Both the position numbers and the translations under genes were made by a program. From the NCBI GenBank assembly GCA_016125215.1, contig WGMF01000035.1, positions 1 to 64,000 of the forward strand: a DNA stretch of 64,000 bases. Reading direction: 5' to 3'. This document shows, piece after piece, positions 36,553 through 45,562 of the stretch; the stretch's first letter is position 1, and every line of letters starts with the position of its first letter. The DNA comes from Phycisphaera sp. (GTDB lineage: Bacteria > Planctomycetota > Phycisphaerae > Phycisphaerales > Phycisphaeraceae). A model generated the notes under the pieces. That model had not been told where the DNA came from. It saw only the letters and a program-made list of their open reading frames with translations, and ran no database searches.

Positions 36553-36580
36553 AGCCTGTTCACAACAGGCTTTATTTATT
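36553..36580 (+). terminator. Rho-independent terminator after tRNA-Ser
   Basis: A perfect 8-bp stem AGCCTGTT (36553-36560) and AACAGGCT (36564-36571) with loop CAC is followed by TTATTTATT. It begins 12 nt after the tRNA. Confidence 0.88.
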
Positions 36581-36630
36581 GATCTTCCGTTCGTTGATAT
36601 CGTTCCGTGGGTGGCCTTGTGGAAAGTTTT

Positions 36631-36705
36631 GTGAATACTCTGGCCGCCCGACTCCGCCTGCCTCAAGGCAAAAGCAATCTGCGCCTCCGTGTAACGCTTC
36701 CGCTT
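36631..36705 (-). pseudogene. IS3-type transposase OrfA N-terminal remnant
   Basis: Reading the minus strand from 36705, about 20 codons give an unbroken match to the start of IS3/IS911-group OrfA, including TEAQIAFALRQAESG preceded by KRKRY. This is the first helix-turn-helix of the HTH_Tnp_1 family. After that the frame continues as unrelated residues (GQSIHKTFHKATH). The usual start codon is missing: a TAA precedes the first Lys codon at 36706-36708. The remnant is too short to function. No OrfB segment or clear terminal repeats were found nearby. It marks an old insertion between tRNA-Ser and the carbohydrate island. Confidence 0.72.
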
Positions 36706-37031
36706 TTACGAATGTTCCTTTCGATAGACCAAACATGATCCCATAAGTCGCACTCGATGTGGATCAGGAATCGGGGAGGAGACCAAAGCGGGGATGTCAA
36801 CTTGTCCACTCCTGAAGAATGGGACGGTTGTGCAAGCAAGAGAGGAACGATCAAGAGGTGAAGCAGTGCTTCGATAAATCGGCGAGGGGGCTTTGGGTAA
36901 TCATCATGGGATTGCGTGAGTTTGATGCGTCCTCTTGAAATCCAAGGTGTGGGTCTGTCGGCCACGGCAGGTGCGGCCATGGTCAACCCACATCCGTTGT
37001 GATCGTCACAACACCGCTCATGTTGTCCTGG
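36706..37031. other. Intergenic stretch without recognisable gene, possible IS-derived DNA
   Basis: About 325 bases between the OrfA remnant and the sialate O-acetylesterase-like gene. A 107-codon open minus-strand frame (36663-36986) has no family-like features and overlaps the remnant in another frame. The segment just upstream of the remnant carries GGTCTATCGAAAGGAAC on the minus strand, a plausible former ribosome site for OrfA, so part may be the old IS left end. I find no promoter or terminator that I can support. Confidence 0.5.
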
Positions 37032-38696
37032 TCAGTCCTTGGTTGAGAATAAACTGGTCGGCAGACCGGACTGGTTGTAGAGGTTGGCCGTCGCGGGGTT
37101 GGAGGCCCATGCGTAACGCACCGCTACAGGGTGAGCGATGTCGGGGTGCCAGACGGTGACCTGGGCTTTTCCGGAGATCTTCGCCTTGGCCACTTTCCAT
37201 TGCCCGTCCTGGCCGCAGATCTCGAAGCCGCTCAGTTCTTCGTCGACGGGTTTGGCGGGTTCGAGGAGGTGCTTTCTGGCTACCATCAACCCCTCCCCGA
37301 CGCTGTCGAATTGGATCACAACCTCGTTGCCCGTGATGGTGGACGACTTGTAGATAGGTCCACTGCAGACGAGGTCAAAACCGTAGTCTTTGGCCAGGGC
37401 CCATAGGGCCAAACGCTTGCCGACATCCACCTTGTTGCGTGAGTGAACCTCTTCGGGCTCTCCGATATCGTTGAGCACAGCCATTCCAACGTTCTTTTGA
37501 TCCATGGCCTTTCGCATATCGTTGCAGACCACAATCCATCCATTCTTGTTTATAGGTTTTTCGAACTGGGCCAATTGGCAGTAGTAAAAAGGAAAGTCGC
37601 CCTGTCCCCAGCGATCCCGCCATCCGTCAACCAGGTTGCGGAGGTAGGTTTCATAGGAAAACTCCGCCTTCTCCGCACCCGGGGCGTTGGACTCGCCCTG
37701 ATACCACAGCGCTCCCCGGATGGCATAGGGAATCAGGGGATTGACCATGGCGTTGTAGAGCGTGCCGGGGAGGTCGGGATTTTTGTCGGGGGCGAAGGAT
37801 TTGCGTGGTTGGCGGGGGGGCTTCGTTCCTTCCTTCTTTGCCTGCTCGGCTCTCTGCTTCCAGATTTCGACACTCTTGTTGTACCTGGCCTCCATGGCAT
37901 CCGAGTCGTAGTTCTCCATGGCAGGACCCACCGTAGCCATTTCGCCGTCATAGTATTTGGCCAGAGCTGGATTCTTCTTGTACTGGGTGGTAGGGATGAA
38001 GGGCTGAATTTTCCTCCCCCCCCATGGGCATGCCAGAAGTCCGATGGGGACATTGAGCTTGGCTCGCAACTCCTTGGCGAAGAAGTAGCCCACGGCTGTG
38101 AAGGACATCTTGCTGTCCGCCGAATCCGCCTTGATCCAGGCCCCTTCGAAGTTACTCAGTTCCTTGTTATAGGAGGTGGCCGCGCGTACGGTGATCTGAC
38201 GGATAAGAGGGTCCAGTGAAGAACCAAGTTCCCCGGCGATGGCGTCAGCGACGGGCTGGTACGTTGGGTTTTCCCGCTTCTGGCTACACCCTTTGAGGTT
38301 CATCGCCATGTTCGACTGTCCCGAACACACCCAGACCTCGCCGACCACAACATCCTTGATCTCAAGTCGATCGGACCCAACCGCGATCGTCATCGACCTG
38401 TTCTCAGCCGATGCCTTGAGGGGTTCAAGCACGACCTTCCAGGACCCGTCTTTTGCGACGACTCCTTCAACCGTCTGACCGGCAAAGCTGACGCTGACCT
38501 TGTCCCCAGCCCGGCCCCATCCCCAAATCGGCACCTCTCGTTCGCGTTGCAGAACCATCCCGTCCGAGATGACCGAGGGCACGTTGACCGCAGCAAAGAC
38601 GGGTCCGAACCCCAGTAAGAGAGAGAATAGGATACTGAGGAGTACGCTCTTTGTGGTAAGCAGAGTCATTGCTAACCGTGATACGGATGTGTTCAT
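37032..38696 (-). CDS. Secreted sialate O-acetylesterase-like SGNH esterase
   Basis: A 554-aa exported protein (signal LLSILFSLLLGFGPVFAA). An N-terminal sandwich (NVPSVISDGMVLQREREVPI) precedes the SGNH hydrolase core with VCSGQSNMAM (catalytic Ser about 128) and GALWYQGESNA, both diagnostic of the sialate O-acetylesterase family. The family removes O-acetyl groups from sialic acids or, in polysaccharide degraders, from other acetylated glycans; the latter is more likely here. ATG 38696 has AAGGAC about eight bases upstream and starts the signal peptide; an in-frame start also exists at 38732. It is the last enzyme gene of a same-strand catabolic set reaching to 45427, with gaps of 130-290 nt. 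Confidence 0.88.
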   Translation of the reverse strand: MNTSVSRLAMTLLTTKSVLLSILFSLLLGFGPVFAAVNVPSVISDGMVLQREREVPIWGWGRAGDKVSVSFAGQTVEGVVAKDGSWKVVLEPLKASAENRSMTIAVGSDRLEIKDVVVGEVWVCSGQSNMAMNLKGCSQKRENPTYQPVADAIAGELGSSLDPLIRQITVRAATSYNKELSNFEGAWIKADSADSKMSFTAVGYFFAKELRAKLNVPIGLLACPWGGRKIQPFIPTTQYKKNPALAKYYDGEMATVGPAMENYDSDAMEARYNKSVEIWKQRAEQAKKEGTKPPRQPRKSFAPDKNPDLPGTLYNAMVNPLIPYAIRGALWYQGESNAPGAEKAEFSYETYLRNLVDGWRDRWGQGDFPFYYCQLAQFEKPINKNGWIVVCNDMRKAMDQKNVGMAVLNDIGEPEEVHSRNKVDVGKRLALWALAKDYGFDLVCSGPIYKSSTITGNEVVIQFDSVGEGLMVARKHLLEPAKPVDEELSGFEICGQDGQWKVAKAKISGKAQVTVWHPDIAHPVAVRYAWASNPATANLYNQSGLPTSLFSTKD

Positions 38697-38879
38697 TGAG
38701 AAGTCCTTTCTATAAGCCCTAACAGTCTGCAATCAACTGCACCGTTACTCTTAATCGAGCGTCCTTCCTTGTCCTGCTCGCTCCTGCGTATTCGCGTGCG
38801 AACCCATCTTCGATTCCAGTTTCTGTCTTTTGGTTATGACCTGCCCTTGTAGTGTGCTGAAGAAGAACATGGAACGCTG

Positions 38880-40217
38880 TCACGGCAGATCAATCTTGAA
38901 ACAATAGATCGACTCACCCTCGATCGTGTAACTGAATAAAGCTTTCGAAGCTGTGATTGTTGATGCCCTGCCCTTGTTTGTGGTGTTTGCATCCCAGTGC
39001 GTCACGCCGACTTTCTGGCTGATTAAAGCCGTTTCCGCCAGTGAAAAGCCGAGCTCTTCCATGGGTTTGTCCGACTTGTTGAATACCCAGATCGTCACCG
39101 TCTTGTCCTTGATGAATGCCGTCGTGTAGACATCGTCACGGGGCATTGGGGTATCGAGGTAGTAGCCACGGTTGGCATTGTTCACGAGCTGTTTGTAGAC
39201 CTCGTACTTGTACGAAGTGCGGACGCTCTTTCCGTTGGTCCAGATCATGCAATGGTCTTTGCCACCGAACGGCCCAAAGAAGAGCCAACTGTCGATGCCG
39301 GTGAAGCCTGCCCGGATATGCCTCCAGAGCGTTTCGGAGTTCATGACCTCGTCCCGCGGTTCGACGCCAACCCAGCCGTGCAGCTCCGAATTCCAGGCCT
39401 CCTTGCCCAACGTCCGGCCCAGCTCTGCAAACGCCTCTATCGACCCGCGCGGATCGGTATTGTGGCAGGCGATCACATCAAGACAGTCATCGCCCGCAGA
39501 CTTTATCCAGTCCACGCCCTCGGCCATGTTCCATGCCGACGGCGCTACAATCAGCGGCATCTTCACGCCCGGATCGAGCAGGGCCTTGAGGTGTTTAACC
39601 ATGTATGCGACTTTTTGTGGAGGAAGTCTAAGCTCGTTGGTTGTGTCCAGATACTCGATATCGAGCTTTTCTTTGTGCATGAAGTTGAGGTAGTCGGCAA
39701 TGTATTGAGTGTATTTTTTCTTGTCGAGTTTGCCGATCTTCCAGGTCGTCTTGCCGTCGTTATCCTTCCCGGTTTTCTCAAAGGGCAAGACCCATAGCGG
39801 GAAGGGGGACCACGGCACGTGGCCGCCAAAATCGTTGTCCCTTTCCTCGGGGCTGTAGGCTTCTTCCAGCGGTCGCGGGCTGGCAAAGAACTTGATATCC
39901 GGGTTCTCCTTCTTCATGGCCTTCATCATGTTGAGGATGCGCTCATAGGCCTCGGGCTTCTTATGGCCTTCATCTCGCTCGTAGGCGCAGTTGATCGCCA
40001 CGCGTACATAATCGACCTTCAAATCCCCGACGGCATAGCGGGCCAGCTCACTGTCAATACCCGGATACCACCACCAGAGGCGCTCCGCATCGATGCCAAA
40101 ACGCATCTTCTGCCGAGGTTCATGCCCAATGACGACCCGATTCGGTGACTGAGCTAACGCATGGTGCGCAACGAATATCCAGCCAAGGCAGGCAAGAAAT
40201 CGGACGCCGTACTTCAT
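38880..40217 (-). CDS. Secreted glycoside hydrolase, clan GH-A type
   Basis: A 445-aa protein with a signal peptide (LACLGWIFVAHHALAQ). The central part is a TIM barrel: KVDYVRVAINCAYE, IKFFASPRPLEEAYSPEE, then EYLDTTNELRLP with the candidate acid/base E195 in the strand-4 TNE motif, and EAWNSELHGW with candidate nucleophile E278 on strand 7. This spacing and the N-E pair are hallmarks of clan GH-A families such as GH30 and GH39. The C-terminal 90 residues form a beta domain (KTVTIWVFNKSDKPMEELGF) typical of GH30-like enzymes. I cannot assign the family or substrate. ATG 40217 has AGGAAGG upstream. It lies between the acetylesterase and the lyase-like pair, pointing to one glycan target. Confidence 0.7.
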   Translation of the reverse strand: MKYGVRFLACLGWIFVAHHALAQSPNRVVIGHEPRQKMRFGIDAERLWWWYPGIDSELARYAVGDLKVDYVRVAINCAYERDEGHKKPEAYERILNMMKAMKKENPDIKFFASPRPLEEAYSPEERDNDFGGHVPWSPFPLWVLPFEKTGKDNDGKTTWKIGKLDKKKYTQYIADYLNFMHKEKLDIEYLDTTNELRLPPQKVAYMVKHLKALLDPGVKMPLIVAPSAWNMAEGVDWIKSAGDDCLDVIACHNTDPRGSIEAFAELGRTLGKEAWNSELHGWVGVEPRDEVMNSETLWRHIRAGFTGIDSWLFFGPFGGKDHCMIWTNGKSVRTSYKYEVYKQLVNNANRGYYLDTPMPRDDVYTTAFIKDKTVTIWVFNKSDKPMEELGFSLAETALISQKVGVTHWDANTTNKGRASTITASKALFSYTIEGESIYCFKIDLP

Positions 40218-40503
40218 CTACAACCTTCCTGATATCTGATAAGAATCCGCTTCTTCATGTTTCACCGGCATCGCGCTTCAATGTAGTGATCTGGCAGCTC
40301 AACGGCCCTCAATGCAAGCTTGATAGCAGGTGGCGTGATCGGACACCGGCGACAATCATTACAAACACGGAAATGATCCACAATCCCGACCTTCTTTGTT
40401 GTTGGCCACGGCTTTTGCGGTCTTGCCACTCAGCATCCCGTAACGACAGAGGGCCCCACAACCGCTGTTATTCATTGGAAAATTTGTGCCGGATCAAAAT
40501 CAC

Positions 40504-42420
40504 TTACTTGGTATTGAGCGGTTGGTTGAAATCAAGCACCTTCTTGCGATCACCCTTTGAGATCGTCACGACGCCGCTGTTGTAGTCGGCGTTGAGGAAC
40601 GGGCTGTCGAAGACCTTCTTCGGCGCGTAATCGACCGGTTTGCCGTTGATGGTGGGTGTCTGCTTGTAGCTTGTATCGAGCGTCAGTTCATCGCCATAGA
40701 TGCTCGTGTAACGCAACACCGGGCCTTCGAAGGAAATCTTGCTGGATTTCACCTTTGACTTGAATGCCTCGAAGCTCTCGATGTCGGTCTTGGCCATGAC
40801 TTCGAGGATCAGCGGCGCGTATTCGTCATCGGGGGTCAGGACGTACCCGGGCGGCGTGGTGAAATCGGGGCCGGCTTCCAACTTGCCGGCGAACGTCTTC
40901 TCTTCCAGCTTGAATCCACCACGTGTGACGCGCACAGCCGCATAGGCACCCGGCGCCTCGACAAAAGCAGAGTCTCCCTCGACCACCGGCTGAGGCAAAC
41001 CCCGCTTGGAGAACCAGGCCATCATCTCCGCGGCGCCAATGTTCGTCTCTAGCTTCTGTGTGATGAGCGTGCCCTTGCTCTGCACGGACCACTGGCCGTT
41101 GGAGTCCACGAGATTGTTCGCAGGACGCACGATGGGCACGATACGTGGGTCGCCTTCGCCGGCGAAGACCACGCCCTGCCAGCGGCTCTGCATGCTGATC
41201 GCGGACCAGTCTGACCACGGCCGCGCCTCGGTCATGGGTGTGCCGATGATGAAAGCCGGGTCGCAGTAGCTATAGAGCAGAATACCCCCGCCGTCGGTGC
41301 GCAGGGCGGTCACTTTGTAGGGCTTCTTGATGACGGACAACTTCAATCCCTGCGGGCGCTGGCGGATCTCGTACCGGCCACGCCCCTTGGCGTCGAGCGC
41401 GATATCCGCCACCACGGCGGGTGGGCGGTAGTCGCTCAGCACCGCGTTCACTTCGTAGCCGGACATTGGCGGCTGCTTGCCGATGCCGAAGTAGAACCAC
41501 GCCATCGGCGCGTTGCCACTCGTGCGTTTCTGCGAGTAGATGTTCGGACCTTTAATGCGTGCGCCGCCGCCACCCATCAGGCCATCGATCTGCGTCTCTG
41601 CCCAATAGGCGAAGTAAAGATCGAGCAACATTCCCGCGGCTTGGTGCACGCGAGGCTCGCCGAAGTCGTAGAAGTTGTACATCACCCGCATCAGGATGGA
41701 GTTGTACGAGTCGCTATGCATTTCGGCGCACGGGCTCTTGCGCGCCCGTTCCAGGCAGTACATCACGAAGAAGTCGTTCCACGCGCGGTAATGCTCAGCC
41801 GCGGTCCCGCCCTTATCGTATTTCAGGTCCTTGTATTCCGGGCGGTCCTTAGCCAGTTTTGCGAAGTGCCAGTTGAGCGTGAAGTCCATCGCGTCGTGGT
41901 TCTCCGAACCGTAGATTCGCCAGGTCTTGGACTTCTCGTATTCCGCCTTATCGAGCCAGGAGTATTCCTTGGCGTAGAGCCAGATCGGCTTGAGCACGAA
42001 CGCTTCGGTTTCGGGGGTGAGCAGGCCGGCGTGCCTGGTCCCGTGGGGGCCGTACATCTCGATCAGGCGCATCACGATGTCAGCGTGCCAGTGGAAGTTG
42101 GCGCCGCCTCCGATGGCCTCGGGGTGGTCCAGGTAAAATTGTGCATTTTCAATCAGCGCGGCGTTGGCCTCGTCCACTTTCTCGTTCAGATAGAAACAGC
42201 GGGCGGCGAATGCGACGATCGAATACGAGTAACCTCGCACATAGAGGCCCTGTTTAGCTTGCCGCACTAACGGCTTGCCGGCCTCGGCCTTGAAGTAGGC
42301 ATCCACACGCTGCTCAAAGCCCGCGATCACCTGCTCCGGGGTCGGGCCCGTCTGTTCAATAGTCTGGGCAAGGATCACCCCGGGTGAAAAAACCAACACT
42401 AGGGCAATGATCAATCGCAT
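40504..42420 (-). CDS. Secreted lyase-like protein, paralogue B
   Basis: A 638-aa exported protein (signal LIIALVLVFSPGVILAQ). Residues 25-330 are helical, with repeated aromatic-rich segments (YVRGYSYSIVAFAARCFYL, FHWHADIVMRLIEMYG) suggesting an alpha/alpha toroid; the C-terminal part is beta-rich (GDELTLDTSYKQTPTING). The conserved GSENHDAMDF and NWHF blocks have the Asn/His and Tyr-rich look of toroid polysaccharide lyase catalytic sites. It is closely similar end to end to the next upstream gene. Its ATG at 42420 lies inside that gene's last codons (10-nt overlap), so the two are probably translated together. Lyase activity on a uronic-acid polymer is inferred; no characterised family was recognised. 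Confidence 0.55.
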   Translation of the reverse strand: MRLIIALVLVFSPGVILAQTIEQTGPTPEQVIAGFEQRVDAYFKAEAGKPLVRQAKQGLYVRGYSYSIVAFAARCFYLNEKVDEANAALIENAQFYLDHPEAIGGGANFHWHADIVMRLIEMYGPHGTRHAGLLTPETEAFVLKPIWLYAKEYSWLDKAEYEKSKTWRIYGSENHDAMDFTLNWHFAKLAKDRPEYKDLKYDKGGTAAEHYRAWNDFFVMYCLERARKSPCAEMHSDSYNSILMRVMYNFYDFGEPRVHQAAGMLLDLYFAYWAETQIDGLMGGGGARIKGPNIYSQKRTSGNAPMAWFYFGIGKQPPMSGYEVNAVLSDYRPPAVVADIALDAKGRGRYEIRQRPQGLKLSVIKKPYKVTALRTDGGGILLYSYCDPAFIIGTPMTEARPWSDWSAISMQSRWQGVVFAGEGDPRIVPIVRPANNLVDSNGQWSVQSKGTLITQKLETNIGAAEMMAWFSKRGLPQPVVEGDSAFVEAPGAYAAVRVTRGGFKLEEKTFAGKLEAGPDFTTPPGYVLTPDDEYAPLILEVMAKTDIESFEAFKSKVKSSKISFEGPVLRYTSIYGDELTLDTSYKQTPTINGKPVDYAPKKVFDSPFLNADYNSGVVTISKGDRKKVLDFNQPLNTK

Positions 42421-44318
42421 TTTTGTTCCTTGTCTGTCTGATTAAAATCGAGAATCACCTTGCGGTCGCCCTTGCTGATCGTCACCAAGCCGCTGTTGTA
42501 GTCCGCGTTGAGGAACGGGCTCTCGAAGGCCTTGTCGCCGTTGTATTGGACTTCATCGCCGTTGATAGTCGGCGTCTTCTCGTAGCTCGTATCAAGAGTC
42601 AGCCGGTCACCGTAGATCGTCTGATAGGTCACGACCGAGCCGTTCATCTCCAGGATGCATTGCTTGACCTTCTTCTTGAAAGCGTCGAAGCTCTCGACGT
42701 CCGTTTTTGCCATCACCTCGAGGATCACGGGTGTGTAGGTATCCTCGGGCACGAGGATTTTGTGGGCCGGGAGATGGCCACCCGCTTCCAACGGATCGCT
42801 CAATGTATAGCCACCCTCTGCCAGACGGATCGCGACGTTTGCACCGGGGGCCTCGACAAACACCACGCCGTCCTCTTCGATCGGCTGCCCCAAGCCCTCC
42901 TGCGAGAGGTAAACGATCATCTGCCCATCGTGTCGGGTGAATTTGATCCGTTGCGTAATCAGGCTGCCTTTGGACTGTACAGACCAGAACGCGTTGAAGG
43001 CCACGCGGTCGTCCTTCGGGCGTACGATGGGGATGATGCGTGCGTTCGGGTTCCCGGTGAAGATTACGCCTTGCCACCGGTTCTGCGAACTGATCGCGGC
43101 CCAATCCACGTTGGGCAGGGCCTTGGTCATGGGTGTGCCGATGATGAAGGCCGGATCACAGAACGAGTAACGGAGAATCCCGCCGCCGTCGGTGTTCATG
43201 CGGTAGGGGTTTCTGTTCGTGGTCAAGCCCAGGCCCTGCGGGCGCTGGCGGACCTCGTAGCGCCCACGCCCCTGCACGTCGAGGGCGATGTCAGCCACGA
43301 CCGCCGGCGGACGGTAGCCGCTCAATGCCGCGTTTATGTCGTGCCCGCTGACATGCGGCGGCTTGCCGATGCCAAAGTAGTACCAGTCCAGCGGACGTGT
43401 GCGACCTTGCAGACCACCCAGAAAATACACCCGTGATTGACCGCCACCCGAGACCCCGTCGATCTGTTCCTGCGCCCAATAAGCGAAATACAGGTCCAGC
43501 AGCATCTTCGCCGACCGCCGCACTTCGGGTTCACCAAAGTCATAAAAATTGTAGACGCCTTTGATGAGCGTGCTGTTGTATCCGGCGCTCATCATCTCGA
43601 TGAACATGCCCTTGCGTGCACGTTCGAGGCAGTAGACCACAAAGTATTCGTTCCAGGCTTTGTAGTGTTCAGCGGGCGTGGCGCCGTTGTACTTGACATC
43701 GCGGTATTCCGGGTGGTTACGGGCGATGCGTGCAAAGTGCCAGCTGACCGTGAAATCCATCGCGTGATGGTTTTCTGACTCGTATACGTGCCACGTCTGG
43801 CTATCCTTGTATTCCTCGCGGGCAGGTGTGGAGAAACTTTTAGCGTACTGGAAGATCGGCTTGAGAACGATCCTTTCCGTCTCCTCGGTGAGCAGCCCCG
43901 CGTGGGCGGTCCCGTTTGAGCCATACATCTCGATGAAGCGCATCACGATCTCGGCGTGCCAGTGGAAGCTGTCGCGGTCGTTGATGTCCTTGAGGTTGTC
44001 GAGGTAGTGCTGCGCGTTCTCGACAAGCGCCGCGTTGGCCTCGTCGATCATCTCGTTGAGGTAGAAGCAGCGACCCGCGAAAGCCATCATGGAATAGGAA
44101 TACCCCCGCACGTAGTTCCCACGCCCCGGAGAGAGTGGCGGGTTCTTCTTTGCCCGCACCAGGGGTTTGCCGGCCTCGGCGCGGAACATCGCGTCCACCC
44201 GATCATCGAAACCCGCGACCACGCCCTCCGGAGTTGGAATACGAGTTGCCGGTTCCGCTGCCGAAATTGTGCGTGTCACCATCAAAACTCCTAGTGCTAA
44301 AAAAACTGCTGCACGCAT
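42411..44318 (-). CDS. Secreted lyase-like protein, paralogue A
   Basis: A 635-aa exported protein (signal MRAAVFLALGVLMVTRTISA). It aligns along its whole length with the downstream gene: FHWHAEIVMRFIEMYG, YESENHHAMDFTVSWHF, YRPPAVVADIALDVQGRGRY and the tail SPFLNADYNSGLVTISKGDR are near-identical in order. The helical N-terminal half and beta C-terminal half suggest a toroid plus sandwich polysaccharide lyase, but this is an inference. I chose ATG 44318, which begins the signal peptide; the open frame extends to a TTG at 44345. As first gene of an overlapping pair, its expression should set that of its partner. Differences around the metal- or substrate-binding segments may alter specificity. 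Confidence 0.55.
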   Translation of the reverse strand: MRAAVFLALGVLMVTRTISAAEPATRIPTPEGVVAGFDDRVDAMFRAEAGKPLVRAKKNPPLSPGRGNYVRGYSYSMMAFAGRCFYLNEMIDEANAALVENAQHYLDNLKDINDRDSFHWHAEIVMRFIEMYGSNGTAHAGLLTEETERIVLKPIFQYAKSFSTPAREEYKDSQTWHVYESENHHAMDFTVSWHFARIARNHPEYRDVKYNGATPAEHYKAWNEYFVVYCLERARKGMFIEMMSAGYNSTLIKGVYNFYDFGEPEVRRSAKMLLDLYFAYWAQEQIDGVSGGGQSRVYFLGGLQGRTRPLDWYYFGIGKPPHVSGHDINAALSGYRPPAVVADIALDVQGRGRYEVRQRPQGLGLTTNRNPYRMNTDGGGILRYSFCDPAFIIGTPMTKALPNVDWAAISSQNRWQGVIFTGNPNARIIPIVRPKDDRVAFNAFWSVQSKGSLITQRIKFTRHDGQMIVYLSQEGLGQPIEEDGVVFVEAPGANVAIRLAEGGYTLSDPLEAGGHLPAHKILVPEDTYTPVILEVMAKTDVESFDAFKKKVKQCILEMNGSVVTYQTIYGDRLTLDTSYEKTPTINGDEVQYNGDKAFESPFLNADYNSGLVTISKGDRKVILDFNQTDKEQKCD

Positions 44319-44440
44319 ATCGATTCCCACAGCCAGTGCTAACAAGTGTAAACAGCGTTGGTAACAAGTAACGCATGCAATGAACGCCCGGTTGATGATC
44401 TGTATTGCAAATCATGATCGCGTATGGGCCGGTTCGCGGG

Positions 44441-45427
44441 CTATTTGTGATCACCCGGTTCGATGACACCGATCTCCCTGAGCCACGCCATGCACGCGTC
44501 CGGCCAGGCGGCGTTCTCGTCGGTTTGCTTACGGCCGATGCCGAAGCCGTGCCCGCCGGTTTCGTATGTGAGCGGTTTGCACTTGATGCCATTCTTCTTC
44601 AGGGCTTCAAGGAAAAGCTCGCTGTTCCTGATCGGGACAACATTGTCGTCTTTGGCATACACAAGCAGGGTCGGCGGCGTCTGCTTGTTGACATGTTTGT
44701 AGCTGCTCGCTTCATCGATCAGTTCTTCGCTGGGGTTAGGCCCAAGCAGGTTCTTCCTTGAGCCTGCGTGCGTGTCAGGATCCGCCATCGTGATCACGGG
44801 ATAGACCAGCACGGCAAAGTCGGGCCGACTGCTGAAGCGCGCGACCGGGTCCTTGGACTTGGGGTCGGCGTCGATGTGATACACCGTGGCAAGCGAAGCG
44901 TCGTGCCCACCGGCACTGAAGCCCATTAAACCAATCCGGTTTGGATCGATGTCCCATTGTTCTGCGTGGGCTCGGACGACCTGCACCGCCCGCTGCACGT
45001 CTGTCATCGGCACCGGGAATCGGTAGGGCTTGAATCGGTAGCGGAGGACCACCGCATTGACGCCCCGCTCCCTGAACCACTTGGCGGTCTGGATGCCTTC
45101 GCGTTGATAGACCAGCCCCGAGTACGACCCGCCGGGGCAGATGATGACCGCTGCGCGCGTCCGGCTCTTGCCTTTGGCCATGTACACATCGATGGCGGGC
45201 TCACGGACACAGCGATATACGCCGTATTTGTCGTATCTCGTCTCCGGGGCCGGCGCACCCTCCGGCAGCGTCGGCTCGCCCGGCGGATCACCTTCATACA
45301 GCTCCAGATGGATATCCTGATCCCTGGGCTTGGGGTCTTGTGCAAGCGCGGTGCGGGGCAGGCAGGATGCGACGACGCAGGCCACGATCAGGGCTGACAA
45401 TCCAATGAACTGACTTGCTCGTCTCAT
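44441..45427 (-). CDS. Secreted alpha/beta-hydrolase esterase (BD-FAE/acetylxylan type)
   Basis: A 328-aa exported protein (signal LIVACVVASCLPRTALAQ). The oxyanion loop is IICPGGSYSGLV, the nucleophile is S171 in MGFSAGGHDAS, the acid is in VYAKDDNVVP (about D260) and the base is H293 in TGGHGFG. This matches the feruloyl/acetyl-xylan esterase-like group that removes acyl groups from plant or algal glycans. It is the first enzyme gene of the minus-strand island set and would cooperate with the SGNH esterase at 37.0 kb in deacylating the same polymer. Confidence 0.85.
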   Translation of the reverse strand: MRRASQFIGLSALIVACVVASCLPRTALAQDPKPRDQDIHLELYEGDPPGEPTLPEGAPAPETRYDKYGVYRCVREPAIDVYMAKGKSRTRAAVIICPGGSYSGLVYQREGIQTAKWFRERGVNAVVLRYRFKPYRFPVPMTDVQRAVQVVRAHAEQWDIDPNRIGLMGFSAGGHDASLATVYHIDADPKSKDPVARFSSRPDFAVLVYPVITMADPDTHAGSRKNLLGPNPSEELIDEASSYKHVNKQTPPTLLVYAKDDNVVPIRNSELFLEALKKNGIKCKPLTYETGGHGFGIGRKQTDENAAWPDACMAWLREIGVIEPGDHK

Positions 45428-45562
45428 CTGAGTTTCATGCCTTGATCTTGTAAAAGCCTCATATCGAGGGGAGCCGGTGTGTATCGAGGATGCTCTGTAT
45501 TTCTTAACCCGAGCACGATCGCCCAGCTCCGTTTCCCATTGAGGCTGGCATTGTTGGCCAAC

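Noticed and set aside
36297-36563. Minus-strand frame encoding GEGGIRTHG and related residues
   Set aside because: It is the antisense of tRNA-Ser; this peptide is a well-known spurious product of tRNA-Ser genes.
36663-36986. Minus-strand 107-codon open frame before the esterase island
   Set aside because: No family features; overlaps the OrfA remnant in a different frame, so likely chance.
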